NCBI RefSeq assembly: GCF_020026915.1 | Contig: NZ_JAINUY010000002.1 | Location: 248,001 to 312,000 of the forward strand | Origin: Flavobacterium potami | GTDB lineage: Bacteria > Bacteroidota > Bacteroidia > Flavobacteriales > Flavobacteriaceae | DNA length: 64,000 nt | Reading direction: 5' to 3' | Part shown: in pieces, positions 17,671 to 24,597 of the stretch | How the letters are laid out: each line of letters starts with the position of its first letter | Numbering within the stretch: the first letter of the stretch is position 1 | Notes under the pieces: generated by a model | Told to the model about the DNA's origin: nothing | The model's input: the letters and a program-made list of their open reading frames with translations, nothing else | Database searches by the model: none | Program-made: the position numbers and the translations under genes

Positions 17671-18204
17671 TTAAAGATGTAATTTCCAGTTTTCATTGAC
17701 TTTAAAACCATATTCAGGTTTAGCATATTGTTTTACTTCTTTTCCTTCTTTTATATTCGAGGCAAATAAAGTAAGTTGTTTTTGTTTTATATAATCGATT
17801 TTACTACCGTTTATTTGATCGTTCCATGGCACATTTTGGCATACAAGGCAATGGTTTTCTTTTACAGCAACAATACCGCAAATATCGCAAGGCTGTAGGC
17901 TTTTCATGAAATCGGATACATAATCAAAATCGAAATTTGTGAATTTTGAAGGAACGTTTTGAATAAATTCATACCAACCCATAAAATTGTTTTTTAAAAC
18001 AAACTCTTTCTTTAAACTTTGAATGATGACTTGTTTTTTGTCTTCCGAAAAATATACGTTTTCTACATTTTTCCAATCTAAGATTATTGGTTTTACACCG
18101 AAAGGTTCTTGCATAGAAAAACCATTTTCAAGAAGATTGATTTCAGTAAGTTCTGAAGTCAGGTTTTTATAAAATACTTTACGCATTAAAAAAGATACGA
18201 TCAT
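17671..18204 (-). CDS. Hypothetical protein with PH-like and zinc-ribbon segments
   Basis: A 177-residue cytoplasmic protein. Residues 15-85 look like a small bacterial PH-type beta domain (IILDWKNVENVYFSEDKKQVIIQSL). A zinc-ribbon-like CDIC...CLVC pair follows at about 105-125. I do not recognise a named family. It lies 12 bases after the SRPBCC gene and just before the DUF3592-like gene, probably in the same transcript. Confidence 0.6.
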   Translation of the reverse strand: MIVSFLMRKVFYKNLTSELTEINLLENGFSMQEPFGVKPIILDWKNVENVYFSEDKKQVIIQSLKKEFVLKNNFMGWYEFIQNVPSKFTNFDFDYVSDFMKSLQPCDICGIVAVKENHCLVCQNVPWNDQINGSKIDYIKQKQLTLFASNIKEGKEVKQYAKPEYGFKVNENWKLHL

Positions 18205-18216
18205 GGCTAGCCTATT

Positions 18217-18711
18217 CTAATTATTAATCATAGGATTCAAATTACCATCCTTATTTCTCAAATCCAACCCGCCTTCGTAAACCGATTTAAGATTGGTCAT
18301 ATAAAAATGCCAACCATTAGAACAACCTAATCTAATGTATTGTTTAGAAGAATCATCAGTTGGAATATTATGATGACGAAGTTCGACAATCGTATAATCG
18401 CCTTTTTCGCTTAGATTGATATCTACGAGACAGTTTCCTTCAAAAGTAAATTGGAGATAGTCTTTTCCATTGGCAGAATTAATTTTTCCAGACATTGAAT
18501 CTTTATATAAAAACCAAAGCCATTCATAAGTATTTCTTTCTGAGACATTTTCATCTTTGCTTAAAGGTTCTTGATTAGCATCAAAAAAAGACACTTTTTC
18601 TAGAAACCATTTTTCCAGTTCACTGGCTTTTGTCCAAGCATTGTAAATATCTGCAAGTTCAGCTTTGACGGCTATTTTTTTTGTGAATGAAGTCCAATCG
18701 AAATTTTCCAT
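18217..18711 (-). CDS. SRPBCC/AHSA1-type START-domain protein
   Basis: A 164-residue protein with the AHSA1-like fold. IAVKAELADIYNAWTKASELEKWFLEKVSF is the typical first strand and helix, DYTIVELRHHNIP is mid-domain, and GCSNGWHFYMTNLKSVYEGGLDLR is the C-terminal helix. Such domains bind hydrophobic ligands or act as Hsp90 co-chaperone-like modules. Function here is unknown. First gene of the 18711-17167 unit. Confidence 0.75.
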   Translation of the reverse strand: MENFDWTSFTKKIAVKAELADIYNAWTKASELEKWFLEKVSFFDANQEPLSKDENVSERNTYEWLWFLYKDSMSGKINSANGKDYLQFTFEGNCLVDINLSEKGDYTIVELRHHNIPTDDSSKQYIRLGCSNGWHFYMTNLKSVYEGGLDLRNKDGNLNPMINN

Positions 18712-18903
18712 TTTATATTTTTTATAACTAAAAGCAGTAAACTGGTTTTAATAAACTTAAAGTTTTTTTTAAAAGTAATGCATTGTAAACTCAAAAAACG
18801 TAATGTAAATATATTTATTTAAAATGATATTTATTGTTTTGTGATTAAGTTACTTAGCTTTTGTTAATTGTCAAAAATGCTTGAGTTTTTCAGCTAATTA
18901 CAA

Positions 18904-18934
18904 TTGTGTTTTTGTAGAAAAAATACTATATTTG
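18904..18934 (+). promoter_or_regulatory. Promoter driving the leader ORF and GreA/B-domain gene
   Basis: TTG at 18904-18906 is followed after 20 bases by TATATTTG at 18927-18934, a textbook Bacteroidetes promoter. No other promoter is obvious before the gene at 19235, so the transcript would have a leader of about 290 bases. Confidence 0.65.
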
Positions 18935-18956
18935 CGTCGCAATAAGAATTATAAAA

Positions 18957-19088
18957 ATGGTAACTGCAAATTTTTACTTACTAAACAGCTGTTTGATGTG
19001 CCTGATGTACACCTTATTGTATTTGCATGATGATACTTTCTTAAGAAACTCAAAAGAGTTTATTCCATTTGCCCTGTCACAACTCTAG
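18957..19088 (+). CDS. Possible 43-residue leader or small membrane peptide
   Basis: An ATG 23 bases after a strong -7 box opens a 43-codon frame. Residues 5-23 (FYLLNSCLMCLMYTLLYLH) are hydrophobic with a C-x2-C pair. The stop codon TAG (19086-19088) sits within a perfect hairpin CCCTGTC (19072-19078) / GACAGGG (19088-19094), so ribosomes reaching the stop would melt it. It may be a regulatory leader peptide for the downstream gene or a real small membrane protein. Evidence is only positional. Confidence 0.35.
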   Translation: MVTANFYLLNSCLMCLMYTLLYLHDDTFLRNSKEFIPFALSQL

Positions 19089-19234
19089 ACAGGGATTTAT
19101 CCATTTTATTGCTCATTTATTAATCTTCAATTTTCATTCAGGATAAGATATCATTGAATCAGTTTGGAGCTGCTAGATATTCAGTGAAGAGTTATATGTC
19201 GTATTGGATGTAAAATGAAGCAAACAAGAAAGTC

Positions 19235-19612
19235 ATGTCACAAAATATTATTTTAACAACAGGAATATACGATTTAATTAAAGATCACGTAAGAAGAAAA
19301 AAAGTAACGATACAAGAAGAAGAATTATTACTAAACCAATTGAAACATGCCACTCAGGTATTGAGAAAAAATCTGCCTGAAGATATTGTTTCAATCAACA
19401 AAAGGGTAACATACAAAGATCATTTCAATGATGTGGAGAAAACAATTCTTTTGGTTGGTCCAGAAAAAGTTAAAGTAAGCAAAAACAGAATCTCGGTTCT
19501 TTCAGACGAAGGAATTGCAATGGTAGGGTATAAAGAAGGCGATATTGTAGAATGGCCTGCTAAAAAAGGAAATCTAAAACTAGAGATTCTAAAAGTAGAA
19601 GAAGTAGCTTAA
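19235..19612 (+). CDS. GreA/GreB C-terminal-domain protein (Rnk-like)
   Basis: A 125-residue protein. A short N-terminal helix region (residues 1-45) replaces the long coiled coil of GreA. The C-terminal half has the FKBP-like GreA/B domain: VTYKDHFNDVEKTILLVGPEKVKVSKNRISVLSDEGIAMVGYKEGDIVEWPAKKG. The SDEGIAMVGYKEGD stretch is diagnostic. Such Rnk-like proteins bind RNA polymerase and modulate transcription. It is monocistronic after a long leader and ends at a strong bidirectional hairpin. Confidence 0.85.
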   Translation: MSQNIILTTGIYDLIKDHVRRKKVTIQEEELLLNQLKHATQVLRKNLPEDIVSINKRVTYKDHFNDVEKTILLVGPEKVKVSKNRISVLSDEGIAMVGYKEGDIVEWPAKKGNLKLEILKVEEVA

Positions 19613-19670
19613 ATATTAGCCCCTGCACGCATTACGCTCATGTTGGCAGGATTTGTTTTTTTCGTAAAAA

Positions 19671-19708
19671 GTAAAAAAGCCGTAAGATTGGTTTCTTACG
19701 GCTTTTAT
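19671..19708. terminator. Bidirectional terminator
   Basis: The stem AAAAGCCGTAAG / CTTACGGCTTTT lies between the convergent genes ending at 19612 (+) and 19770 (-). A weaker CCTGC / GCAGG hairpin precedes it at 19623-19651. Confidence 0.85.
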
Positions 19709-19769
19709 GTAAAGAGTGTTTGTCTTAAAAATTTTGTGATAAAGGCAAATTCTCTGTACTTGTCGTAAT

Positions 19770-20306
19770 TTAGAATTTGCTTTTAGCGTTATACAAATCT
19801 TTTGGGATTTTGGACATTATTTGAAACCCATAGTCTTTGTCTTGAATATTATATTTTTTGATCAACTCTTCTTTAGGGATAAATTGTATCGATTTGAAGA
19901 TTTTGTCATCAATCGTTGCTAAATCTCCAGCAGATTTGTCGGTTAAAACTCTGTCATTTATAATATATTGAACGTTTGTGTCCTGCTCAGGCGAACTAAC
20001 CAGTTCTTTATATTTAGAAGATTTTGAAGTAAAATATTTCCAATATCTTTTTTTACAAAATAAGGTAGTTTCAATATAAACGGCACCATCTTTTCCATCT
20101 TCGCCAAGCAATTCTACAGCTTCTTTTCCTTTAAAAACAGTTACAGAACTAATGTCTTCTGGAGCATATTTTTCTAGATCGCTTCTTTGTACACTTACAC
20201 TATCAATAAAAAATACAGGGTCGCTCCCTAATTTTTTTATTACTTGCTTCGGAGATTGTGCGAATGAAATAGATAAAGTAAAAAAAGTAAATAATAGGTA
20301 TTTCAT
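19770..20306 (-). CDS. Secreted protein resembling a free-standing TonB-receptor plug
   Basis: A 178-residue protein with a signal peptide (about 1-16, SISFAQ). Residues 40-85 read DISSVTVFKGKEAVELLGEDGKDGAVYIET, which follows the plug-domain consensus of TonB receptors (I-x-V-x-K-G-x-x-A-x-x-x-G-x-x-G-x-x-G-V-I-x-I-x-T). No beta-barrel follows. A second similar segment (YIINDRVLTDKSAGDLATIDDKIFKSIQFIPKEE) follows. It may be an isolated plug-like domain of unknown role. Monocistronic. Confidence 0.6.
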   Translation of the reverse strand: MKYLLFTFFTLSISFAQSPKQVIKKLGSDPVFFIDSVSVQRSDLEKYAPEDISSVTVFKGKEAVELLGEDGKDGAVYIETTLFCKKRYWKYFTSKSSKYKELVSSPEQDTNVQYIINDRVLTDKSAGDLATIDDKIFKSIQFIPKEELIKKYNIQDKDYGFQIMSKIPKDLYNAKSKF

Positions 20307-20404
20307 ATTTTGTTTCTTAAGTTAATTATTTTAAAAATGGTTCTCTTGAAGAATGTATCAATCCCAAGGTCAAGATAAAAAGTCTATAACACATTTTCGT
20401 TAGT

Positions 20405-20905
20405 TTAGTACAAAACAAAAGTCTTGCTGCAAACGCGTTTATTGTCTATGAAAATATTCATTTCCCAATTGCCTTTAACCATTTCGTAAGGTTCATCTAA
20501 ACTGTAAGACGACGCTGATACAATATTAGTTGGTCTTTTTGTAGTATAACGAATACTTTTAAATTTTTCGCCTTTATCGTTTGTTATTTTGGAAGGATAA
20601 ATCCATTCGATATCAATATTAATGTCAACCGTATCTTTGGCAGTTACGATATAAACCAGACCAAAATTTGCCTTTTTTACTGCCTGAACCGAATCTGTTT
20701 TTTTTATGATTTGAAAATCTTCCAACCAACCTTGAGTTCCTGTTGGAGAGCTGCTAAGTGCTAGAGTTTCCCCGCTTTTGACTTTTGCCTGGCCATAAGT
20801 CAGTTCTTTAAAAACTAAATCTCCGTAGGCTTTAGATTTAATAGTTGTTTGAGAAAATAGAGTTTGTAAAATAAAAAAGGAAAGAAAAGTGTAAAGGATT
20901 TTCAT
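20405..20905 (-). CDS. Secreted protein of unknown function
   Basis: A 166-residue protein with a signal peptide ending LFSQT (about 19). The mature part looks like a single beta-sandwich with a phrase SSPTGTQGWLEDFQIIKKTDSVQAVKKANFGLVYIV and a Cys near the C-terminus. I recognise no family. It has spacers of about 80-100 bases on both sides and is probably transcribed alone. Confidence 0.55.
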   Translation of the reverse strand: MKILYTFLSFFILQTLFSQTTIKSKAYGDLVFKELTYGQAKVKSGETLALSSSPTGTQGWLEDFQIIKKTDSVQAVKKANFGLVYIVTAKDTVDINIDIEWIYPSKITNDKGEKFKSIRYTTKRPTNIVSASSYSLDEPYEMVKGNWEMNIFIDNKRVCSKTFVLY

Positions 20906-20984
20906 GTTCTAATGGGTTGGTTATGGTTAATAATTATTTTTGGTCTGTATAAAATTGTTTCTTTTTTAACAAAAAGAATGAACG

Positions 20985-21416
20985 TTATTGATGTTCCCAA
21001 TTGACATCAAATTTTTCCTCTTTTAAATGCGGGAGAGTAATTTTAGAATGAAGCATTGGAGGATTGTCAATTACTGTTTTTAAATAATCGGGATCTAGTT
21101 TGCTTTTAAGAAAATATCTAATATCAATAATTGTTCTGTCTTTTTCAGATTTATAAACATACAAATTGATGTCATGTATCAAATCGTAAATTTCTTTTAG
21201 ATCAGCAATGGCTTCCTTAAAGCTTTTGGGGGTTTTATTCGCATTGATTTTATTCCTATTGAGTTGTTGCGTAAAAAAATCGTCGCCTTTTACTTCTGAA
21301 ATATTAGATAAAATAAAAACTAGATTTTTCGAAATTGTATTCCAACATTTTAGATTTACCAATTCTAGTAATTGTGTGGTTTGATTTTCTATTTCATTTT
21401 CAATACTCTTTTTCAT
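20985..21416 (-). CDS. Hypothetical cytoplasmic protein
   Basis: A 143-residue, mostly helical protein with no signal peptide. It is rich in charged residues and has a pattern of amphipathic helices at about 5-50 and 70-110. No family recognised. It is 29 bases upstream of the membrane gene at 21445, so it may share a transcript with it. Confidence 0.5.
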   Translation of the reverse strand: MKKSIENEIENQTTQLLELVNLKCWNTISKNLVFILSNISEVKGDDFFTQQLNRNKINANKTPKSFKEAIADLKEIYDLIHDINLYVYKSEKDRTIIDIRYFLKSKLDPDYLKTVIDNPPMLHSKITLPHLKEEKFDVNWEHQ

Positions 21417-21444
21417 TTTATCTGAATTTTGAAGGTTTTTAAAC

Positions 21445-21849
21445 TTAAGGAATGTTTTGATTCAGATAATCAGACAGCATTTTATAATCTTTAGAATCTT
21501 TTTCAAATAGACTGATTTTATTTCCATCAGATGTTTTTAAAACTATTTGTCGTTTAGTTTTTATTCCAAACAACTCATATTGATTTTCGTTCCAATCGAC
21601 AACAGTTTTTAGATTAAGTTGCTTTTGTTTCGATACGATTCGATTTATAATCAAGCTATCACCAAGCAAAGTGTAATACATAACTCTGTTGGAGTTTGTA
21701 ATAGCTAATAGTATCGTAGCCATAACGACAAATAGGAAAGTTGGTTTTTCCCAGGATTCTTCCAGTTTGTCAAAATAATAAAAAGCTAATAATCCAATAC
21801 ATAAGATGTAAGCAAGGAGCAATATTTTGTTTTTGGTTATTGGTTTCAT
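21445..21849 (-). CDS. Small membrane protein with PH-like domain
   Basis: A 134-residue protein with two helices (about 8-24 and 35-52). The cytoplasmic domain (YTLLGDSLIINRIVSKQKQLNLKTVVDWNEN...FEKDSKDYKMLSDYL) resembles the bacterial PH/YcxB-type domain. No function is inferable. It lies 25 bases from the YqaE-like gene on one side and 28 bases from the gene ending at 20985 on the other. Confidence 0.5.
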   Translation of the reverse strand: MKPITKNKILLLAYILCIGLLAFYYFDKLEESWEKPTFLFVVMATILLAITNSNRVMYYTLLGDSLIINRIVSKQKQLNLKTVVDWNENQYELFGIKTKRQIVLKTSDGNKISLFEKDSKDYKMLSDYLNQNIP

Positions 21850-21874
21850 AAAAATTGCTTTTTATTTTAATGGG

Positions 21875-22078
21875 TTAGGCTTTCGATTTAATCGCTTTTA
21901 TTAGCTTTCTGTTACGTTTATCGGCTCTTGCATTCTGTAGCGAAATAACAGCCCAAATTGCAGCCGGAATCCAACCTATTAAAGTGATTTGCAAAATGAG
22001 ACAAAGAATCGAAGTCAATATTTTTCCTCTCAAAAAGAAAGAAACACAAGGAAAGAAAATTGCAATTAGTGTCATCAT
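21875..22078 (-). CDS. YqaE/Pmp3-family small membrane protein
   Basis: A 67-residue protein with two hydrophobic helices (about 3-16 and 21-46). The sequence AIFFPCVSFFLRGK...SILCLILQITLIGWIPAAIWAVISL matches the Pmp3/YqaE family (Proteolipid membrane potential modulator), linked to salt and membrane stress. The Pro in helix 1 and GWIPAxIWA are the hallmark. The basic C-terminal tail is usual. Confidence 0.8.
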   Translation of the reverse strand: MMTLIAIFFPCVSFFLRGKILTSILCLILQITLIGWIPAAIWAVISLQNARADKRNRKLIKAIKSKA

Positions 22079-22199
22079 CTTGATTTGTTTTTGGGTTTTG
22101 ATTTGGACTAAAGTAAATCCTATTTGAGATTTATATAATTTGTATGTGTTTTATTCTTAATGTTACATTTTTGATTGAATATACTTTTTCATGATTTAA

Positions 22200-22265
22200 T
22201 CTAGATATTCATCGCTAGCGCTAGCGTCCCGCTCGTGAACGCAACGTTAGTAAAGCGTTTCGTAC
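22200..22265 (+). repeat. GC-richer palindromic repeat fragment
   Basis: CGCTAGCGCTAGCG followed by TCCCGCTCGTGAACGCAACG is a structured, unusually GC-rich patch in an AT-rich spacer, just after the stop of the gene at 22273. It resembles other interspersed repeat debris in this region (22842, 24483, 26038). Confidence 0.45.
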
Positions 22266-22272
22266 CAGCAGA

Positions 22273-22770
22273 TTATTTATTTAATTCATATAAACTTTCT
22301 AAAAACATTACCTTTTTGGCTTCATCCCAAATATTGGTGTAAACAAGTAAATTTAGGAAATTATCTTTCGCTGAACCGAATAGAAATACATTGTCAAGTT
22401 TGCCGTCATTGTATTTCCAGATGATATATTCTGATTTAGAATTTTCTTTAATCTTGTCTATTTTTAATTTATTTTCTTTCATATAATCAGAATCCCATGC
22501 GTAGAATAATTTTACGTTTTCGAAATCTGATTTATTGCTTTTGAAAAAAGAATATGCTTTTTTAGGATTTTGAGCAATGGCAATTATTACACCTTCACTA
22601 TTTTTTAAATACGTCTGACCAGAGTCGTTCTCTGTATTTAATTGTTGCCAGTTTCCTGGAATTTTCACATCACCAGTTTGTGTTTTTACACTTGAAAATT
22701 CTGAAGTAGTTTGAGCATTTGTATTTATAATAAATGCAATACAAAGTAAAAATATAATTTTTTTAATCAT
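22273..22770 (-). CDS. Secreted protein of unknown function
   Basis: A 165-residue protein with a signal peptide (about 1-19, IINTNAQ). The remainder is a single alpha/beta domain (VKIPGNWQQLNTENDSGQTYLKNSEGVIIAIAQNPKKAYSFF). No family recognised. It is flanked on both sides by interspersed repeats, as if it formed its own cassette. Confidence 0.5.
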   Translation of the reverse strand: MIKKIIFLLCIAFIINTNAQTTSEFSSVKTQTGDVKIPGNWQQLNTENDSGQTYLKNSEGVIIAIAQNPKKAYSFFKSNKSDFENVKLFYAWDSDYMKENKLKIDKIKENSKSEYIIWKYNDGKLDNVFLFGSAKDNFLNLLVYTNIWDEAKKVMFLESLYELNK

Positions 22771-22841
22771 TGTTTTGTCTGAGATTTGGTTTTAAAAAGG
22801 ATTGGTCTATTATGTGTAAATATAAAGAAGTTAGATTGTTT

Positions 22842-22916
22842 TTGTAGGTTTTTTGTGTTGATTTGTATTGTATTTCATTGTTGCGCGCACGGATTGCAAA
22901 TCCACGCTATCGGGTT
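22842..22916 (+). repeat. Interspersed palindromic repeat, copy 1 of 3
   Basis: Shares TGTAG-(G/C)TTTT...GATTTnTATTG...GTTGnG and the palindromic core CGGATTGCAAATCC followed by CGCTA with copies at 24483-24555 and 26038-26110. It sits exactly between two gene blocks. Confidence 0.7.
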
Positions 22917-22941
22917 TTATAAAGTTCTTCTACACAGTTTG

Positions 22942-23469
22942 TCATTTCGAGGAACGAGAAATCTTCGCGAGTAGCTCCACAAAGATTAGACGCTTGCGCC
23001 AGCAAAGGATTACTATTGTAAGCAATAATCCGTAAATGAAGAATGTCAAGAAGAAAATTAAAAAGAAGTCCCATTCTATTTTTCTCTGAAATAAATTGAT
23101 TAGAATTACAATTACACTAAAAAATAAGGTAAAGAAAAGACTATTAGCCAAGAGCATTGCAAAGCTGTTTTTACATTGTTTAAAAATAAAATTTCCAACA
23201 AGAATTTGATAAAAACTACAAAAAACGATGAGAATCAATGCAGAGACCAAATAAGTTGTATTGCTTAGCTGATACGTTTCGCAAGAGATATCGGGTTCTA
23301 TAAAAAGAAGTTGATCAATGAAAAAATAACCAATAAAAATAAAAGTTACAATCGTTATTGGAAGAATAGTTTCTAGTAAAACTCTCGAGATTTTCATTAA
23401 TTTTCTATTATTGGTTACAAATCTTTTATTAATTAACTCTGATGAATTTTTAAAGCTTACGTAATTCAA
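22942..23469 (-). CDS. Four-helix membrane protein of unknown function
   Basis: A protein of up to 175 residues with hydrophobic helices near 30-50, 65-85, 100-120 and 140-160. The start is uncertain. TTG at 23469 overlaps the TGA of the upstream gene (coupling), while ATG at 23397 gives a 151-residue form with helix 1 intact. The last ~18 codons lie within an interspersed repeat whose word GTCATTTCGAGGAACGAGAA ends the frame, so the C-terminus has been replaced by repeat sequence. No family recognised. Confidence 0.5.
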   Translation of the reverse strand: MNYVSFKNSSELINKRFVTNNRKLMKISRVLLETILPITIVTFIFIGYFFIDQLLFIEPDISCETYQLSNTTYLVSALILIVFCSFYQILVGNFIFKQCKNSFAMLLANSLFFTLFFSVIVILINLFQRKIEWDFFLIFFLTFFIYGLLLTIVILCWRKRLIFVELLAKISRSSK

Positions 23470-23933
23470 GCAAAATTTTCGGTTTTATGCGCTACTTTAT
23501 CTCTGATGGCAACAATAAGTTCCGGATAATTCTCAAAATGATCAGGACTAATTAATATTTCTTCACCATTTTCAAGATATATTGTGCTTTCAAAATATCC
23601 TGTACTTATTTGTCCTCCACGTGAATAAGATCCTTGAATACGTGCTATTTCAACTCTTAAAATAGAAGAATAAGCGATAAATTCTACTTTAGACGAAGCT
23701 AAAGTTGTTCTTTTTATTCCTTTTTCTGAAACAATAATTTCATTAACCGAACTAAGTTTATTAATATGAAAAAAGATACTCACTGCTAAAAAGACAACTG
23801 ATGCTAAAGCTATTTTATAGTCCTCAGTACGAAAACTACCAAAAAACTTAGATAAACAAAAGAAATCAAATAGGATAAAAAGTATGTTTATTCTAATCAA
23901 ATATAAGGTTCGAAATTTTGAATGTATTTTCAT
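23466..23933 (-). CDS. Membrane protein with bacterial PH-like domain
   Basis: The protein has 155 residues from the ATG at 23933. The frame is open to a TTG at 23942. Two N-terminal helices (about 10-30 and 40-58) are followed by a beta-rich domain (NEIIVSEKGIKRTTL...STIYLENGEEILISPDHFENYPELIVAIRDKV) that resembles bacterial PH domains. Its TGA overlaps the possible TTG start of the next gene. Function unknown. Confidence 0.55.
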   Translation of the reverse strand: MKIHSKFRTLYLIRINILFILFDFFCLSKFFGSFRTEDYKIALASVVFLAVSIFFHINKLSSVNEIIVSEKGIKRTTLASSKVEFIAYSSILRVEIARIQGSYSRGGQISTGYFESTIYLENGEEILISPDHFENYPELIVAIRDKVAHKTENFA

Positions 23934-23968
23934 TTTGGCCAACGGCTTTATTTATAATAAAATCAGGA

Positions 23969-24382
23969 TTATGACTTACTAGCTTTCATAGCCTTTACTT
24001 TCTTAGTTTTGTTATCATTAAGAAAATTTTGGTATTGTTCAGTCTCCATTCCAAAAATAGCTATTTTTCCATTTTGGTCGTTATGAATTCCAAAACCATA
24101 GGTTTTGGAAAGAGGTGAAGCACGCAAACAAGCTTGTCCTTTCGAGAAAAATTGTTCTCTGGACTTTTCATATTCATTTTGAGTTAAATCATTACGATCC
24201 GCAAAAACCTGAAAAAGAACATCATCAGAAGTATATTTGTACGGATTTTTAGCAATTAGTTCGTATTGCATTTCAGCAACTGTTTTTTTGTCTTTGCTAG
24301 GCGGTTTTGTTCCTTGATTTATTTTAGTGTCCTCTGCAACTTCTATAAAAGTATTAAAGTAGTTTGTAGTATGTGTTTTCAT
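23969..24382 (-). CDS. DUF6157-family protein
   Basis: A 137-residue cytoplasmic protein. The opening HTTNYFNTFIEVAEDTKINQGTKPP, the block KKTVAEMQYELIAKNPYKYTSDDVLFQVFADRN and the block FFSKGQACLRASPLSKTYGFGIHNDQNGKIAIFG fit the DUF6157 family. That family is common across bacteria and its function is unknown. The Cys in GQACLRASPL and the YGFGIH block are conserved features. It is the first gene of the block 24382-22942. Confidence 0.75.
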   Translation of the reverse strand: MKTHTTNYFNTFIEVAEDTKINQGTKPPSKDKKTVAEMQYELIAKNPYKYTSDDVLFQVFADRNDLTQNEYEKSREQFFSKGQACLRASPLSKTYGFGIHNDQNGKIAIFGMETEQYQNFLNDNKTKKVKAMKASKS

Positions 24383-24464
24383 TTTTTTAAATTTCGAAAT
24401 CTAAATATAATGATTTTTGTGTTATTTGGTTGGTTTTTAATTGTATAGAGTTTTGCTGAAAATG

Positions 24465-24494
24465 AAAAAAGCTACAAGACTTATTGTAGCTTTT
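24465..24494 (-). terminator. Terminator of the 447-residue membrane-protein gene
   Basis: The stem AAAGCTACAA / TTGTAGCTTTT lies about 105 bases after the stop at 24598. Its right half is shared with the start of the interspersed repeat. Confidence 0.65.
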
Positions 24495-24555
24495 GTGTTG
24501 ATTTTTATTGGGTTTAATTGTTGTGAGCTCGAATTGTAAATTTGCGCTAACGGGT
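24483..24555 (+). repeat. Interspersed palindromic repeat, copy 2 of 3
   Basis: The core CGAATTGTAAATTTGCGCTAACGGG is a diverged version of the palindrome in copies 1 and 3, with the same flanking words TTGTGTTGATTT and ATTGTTGTG. Confidence 0.65.
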
Positions 24556-24597
24556 GGATACGCTCGCTTTTGAGAAACAAAATACTAATATATTTAA

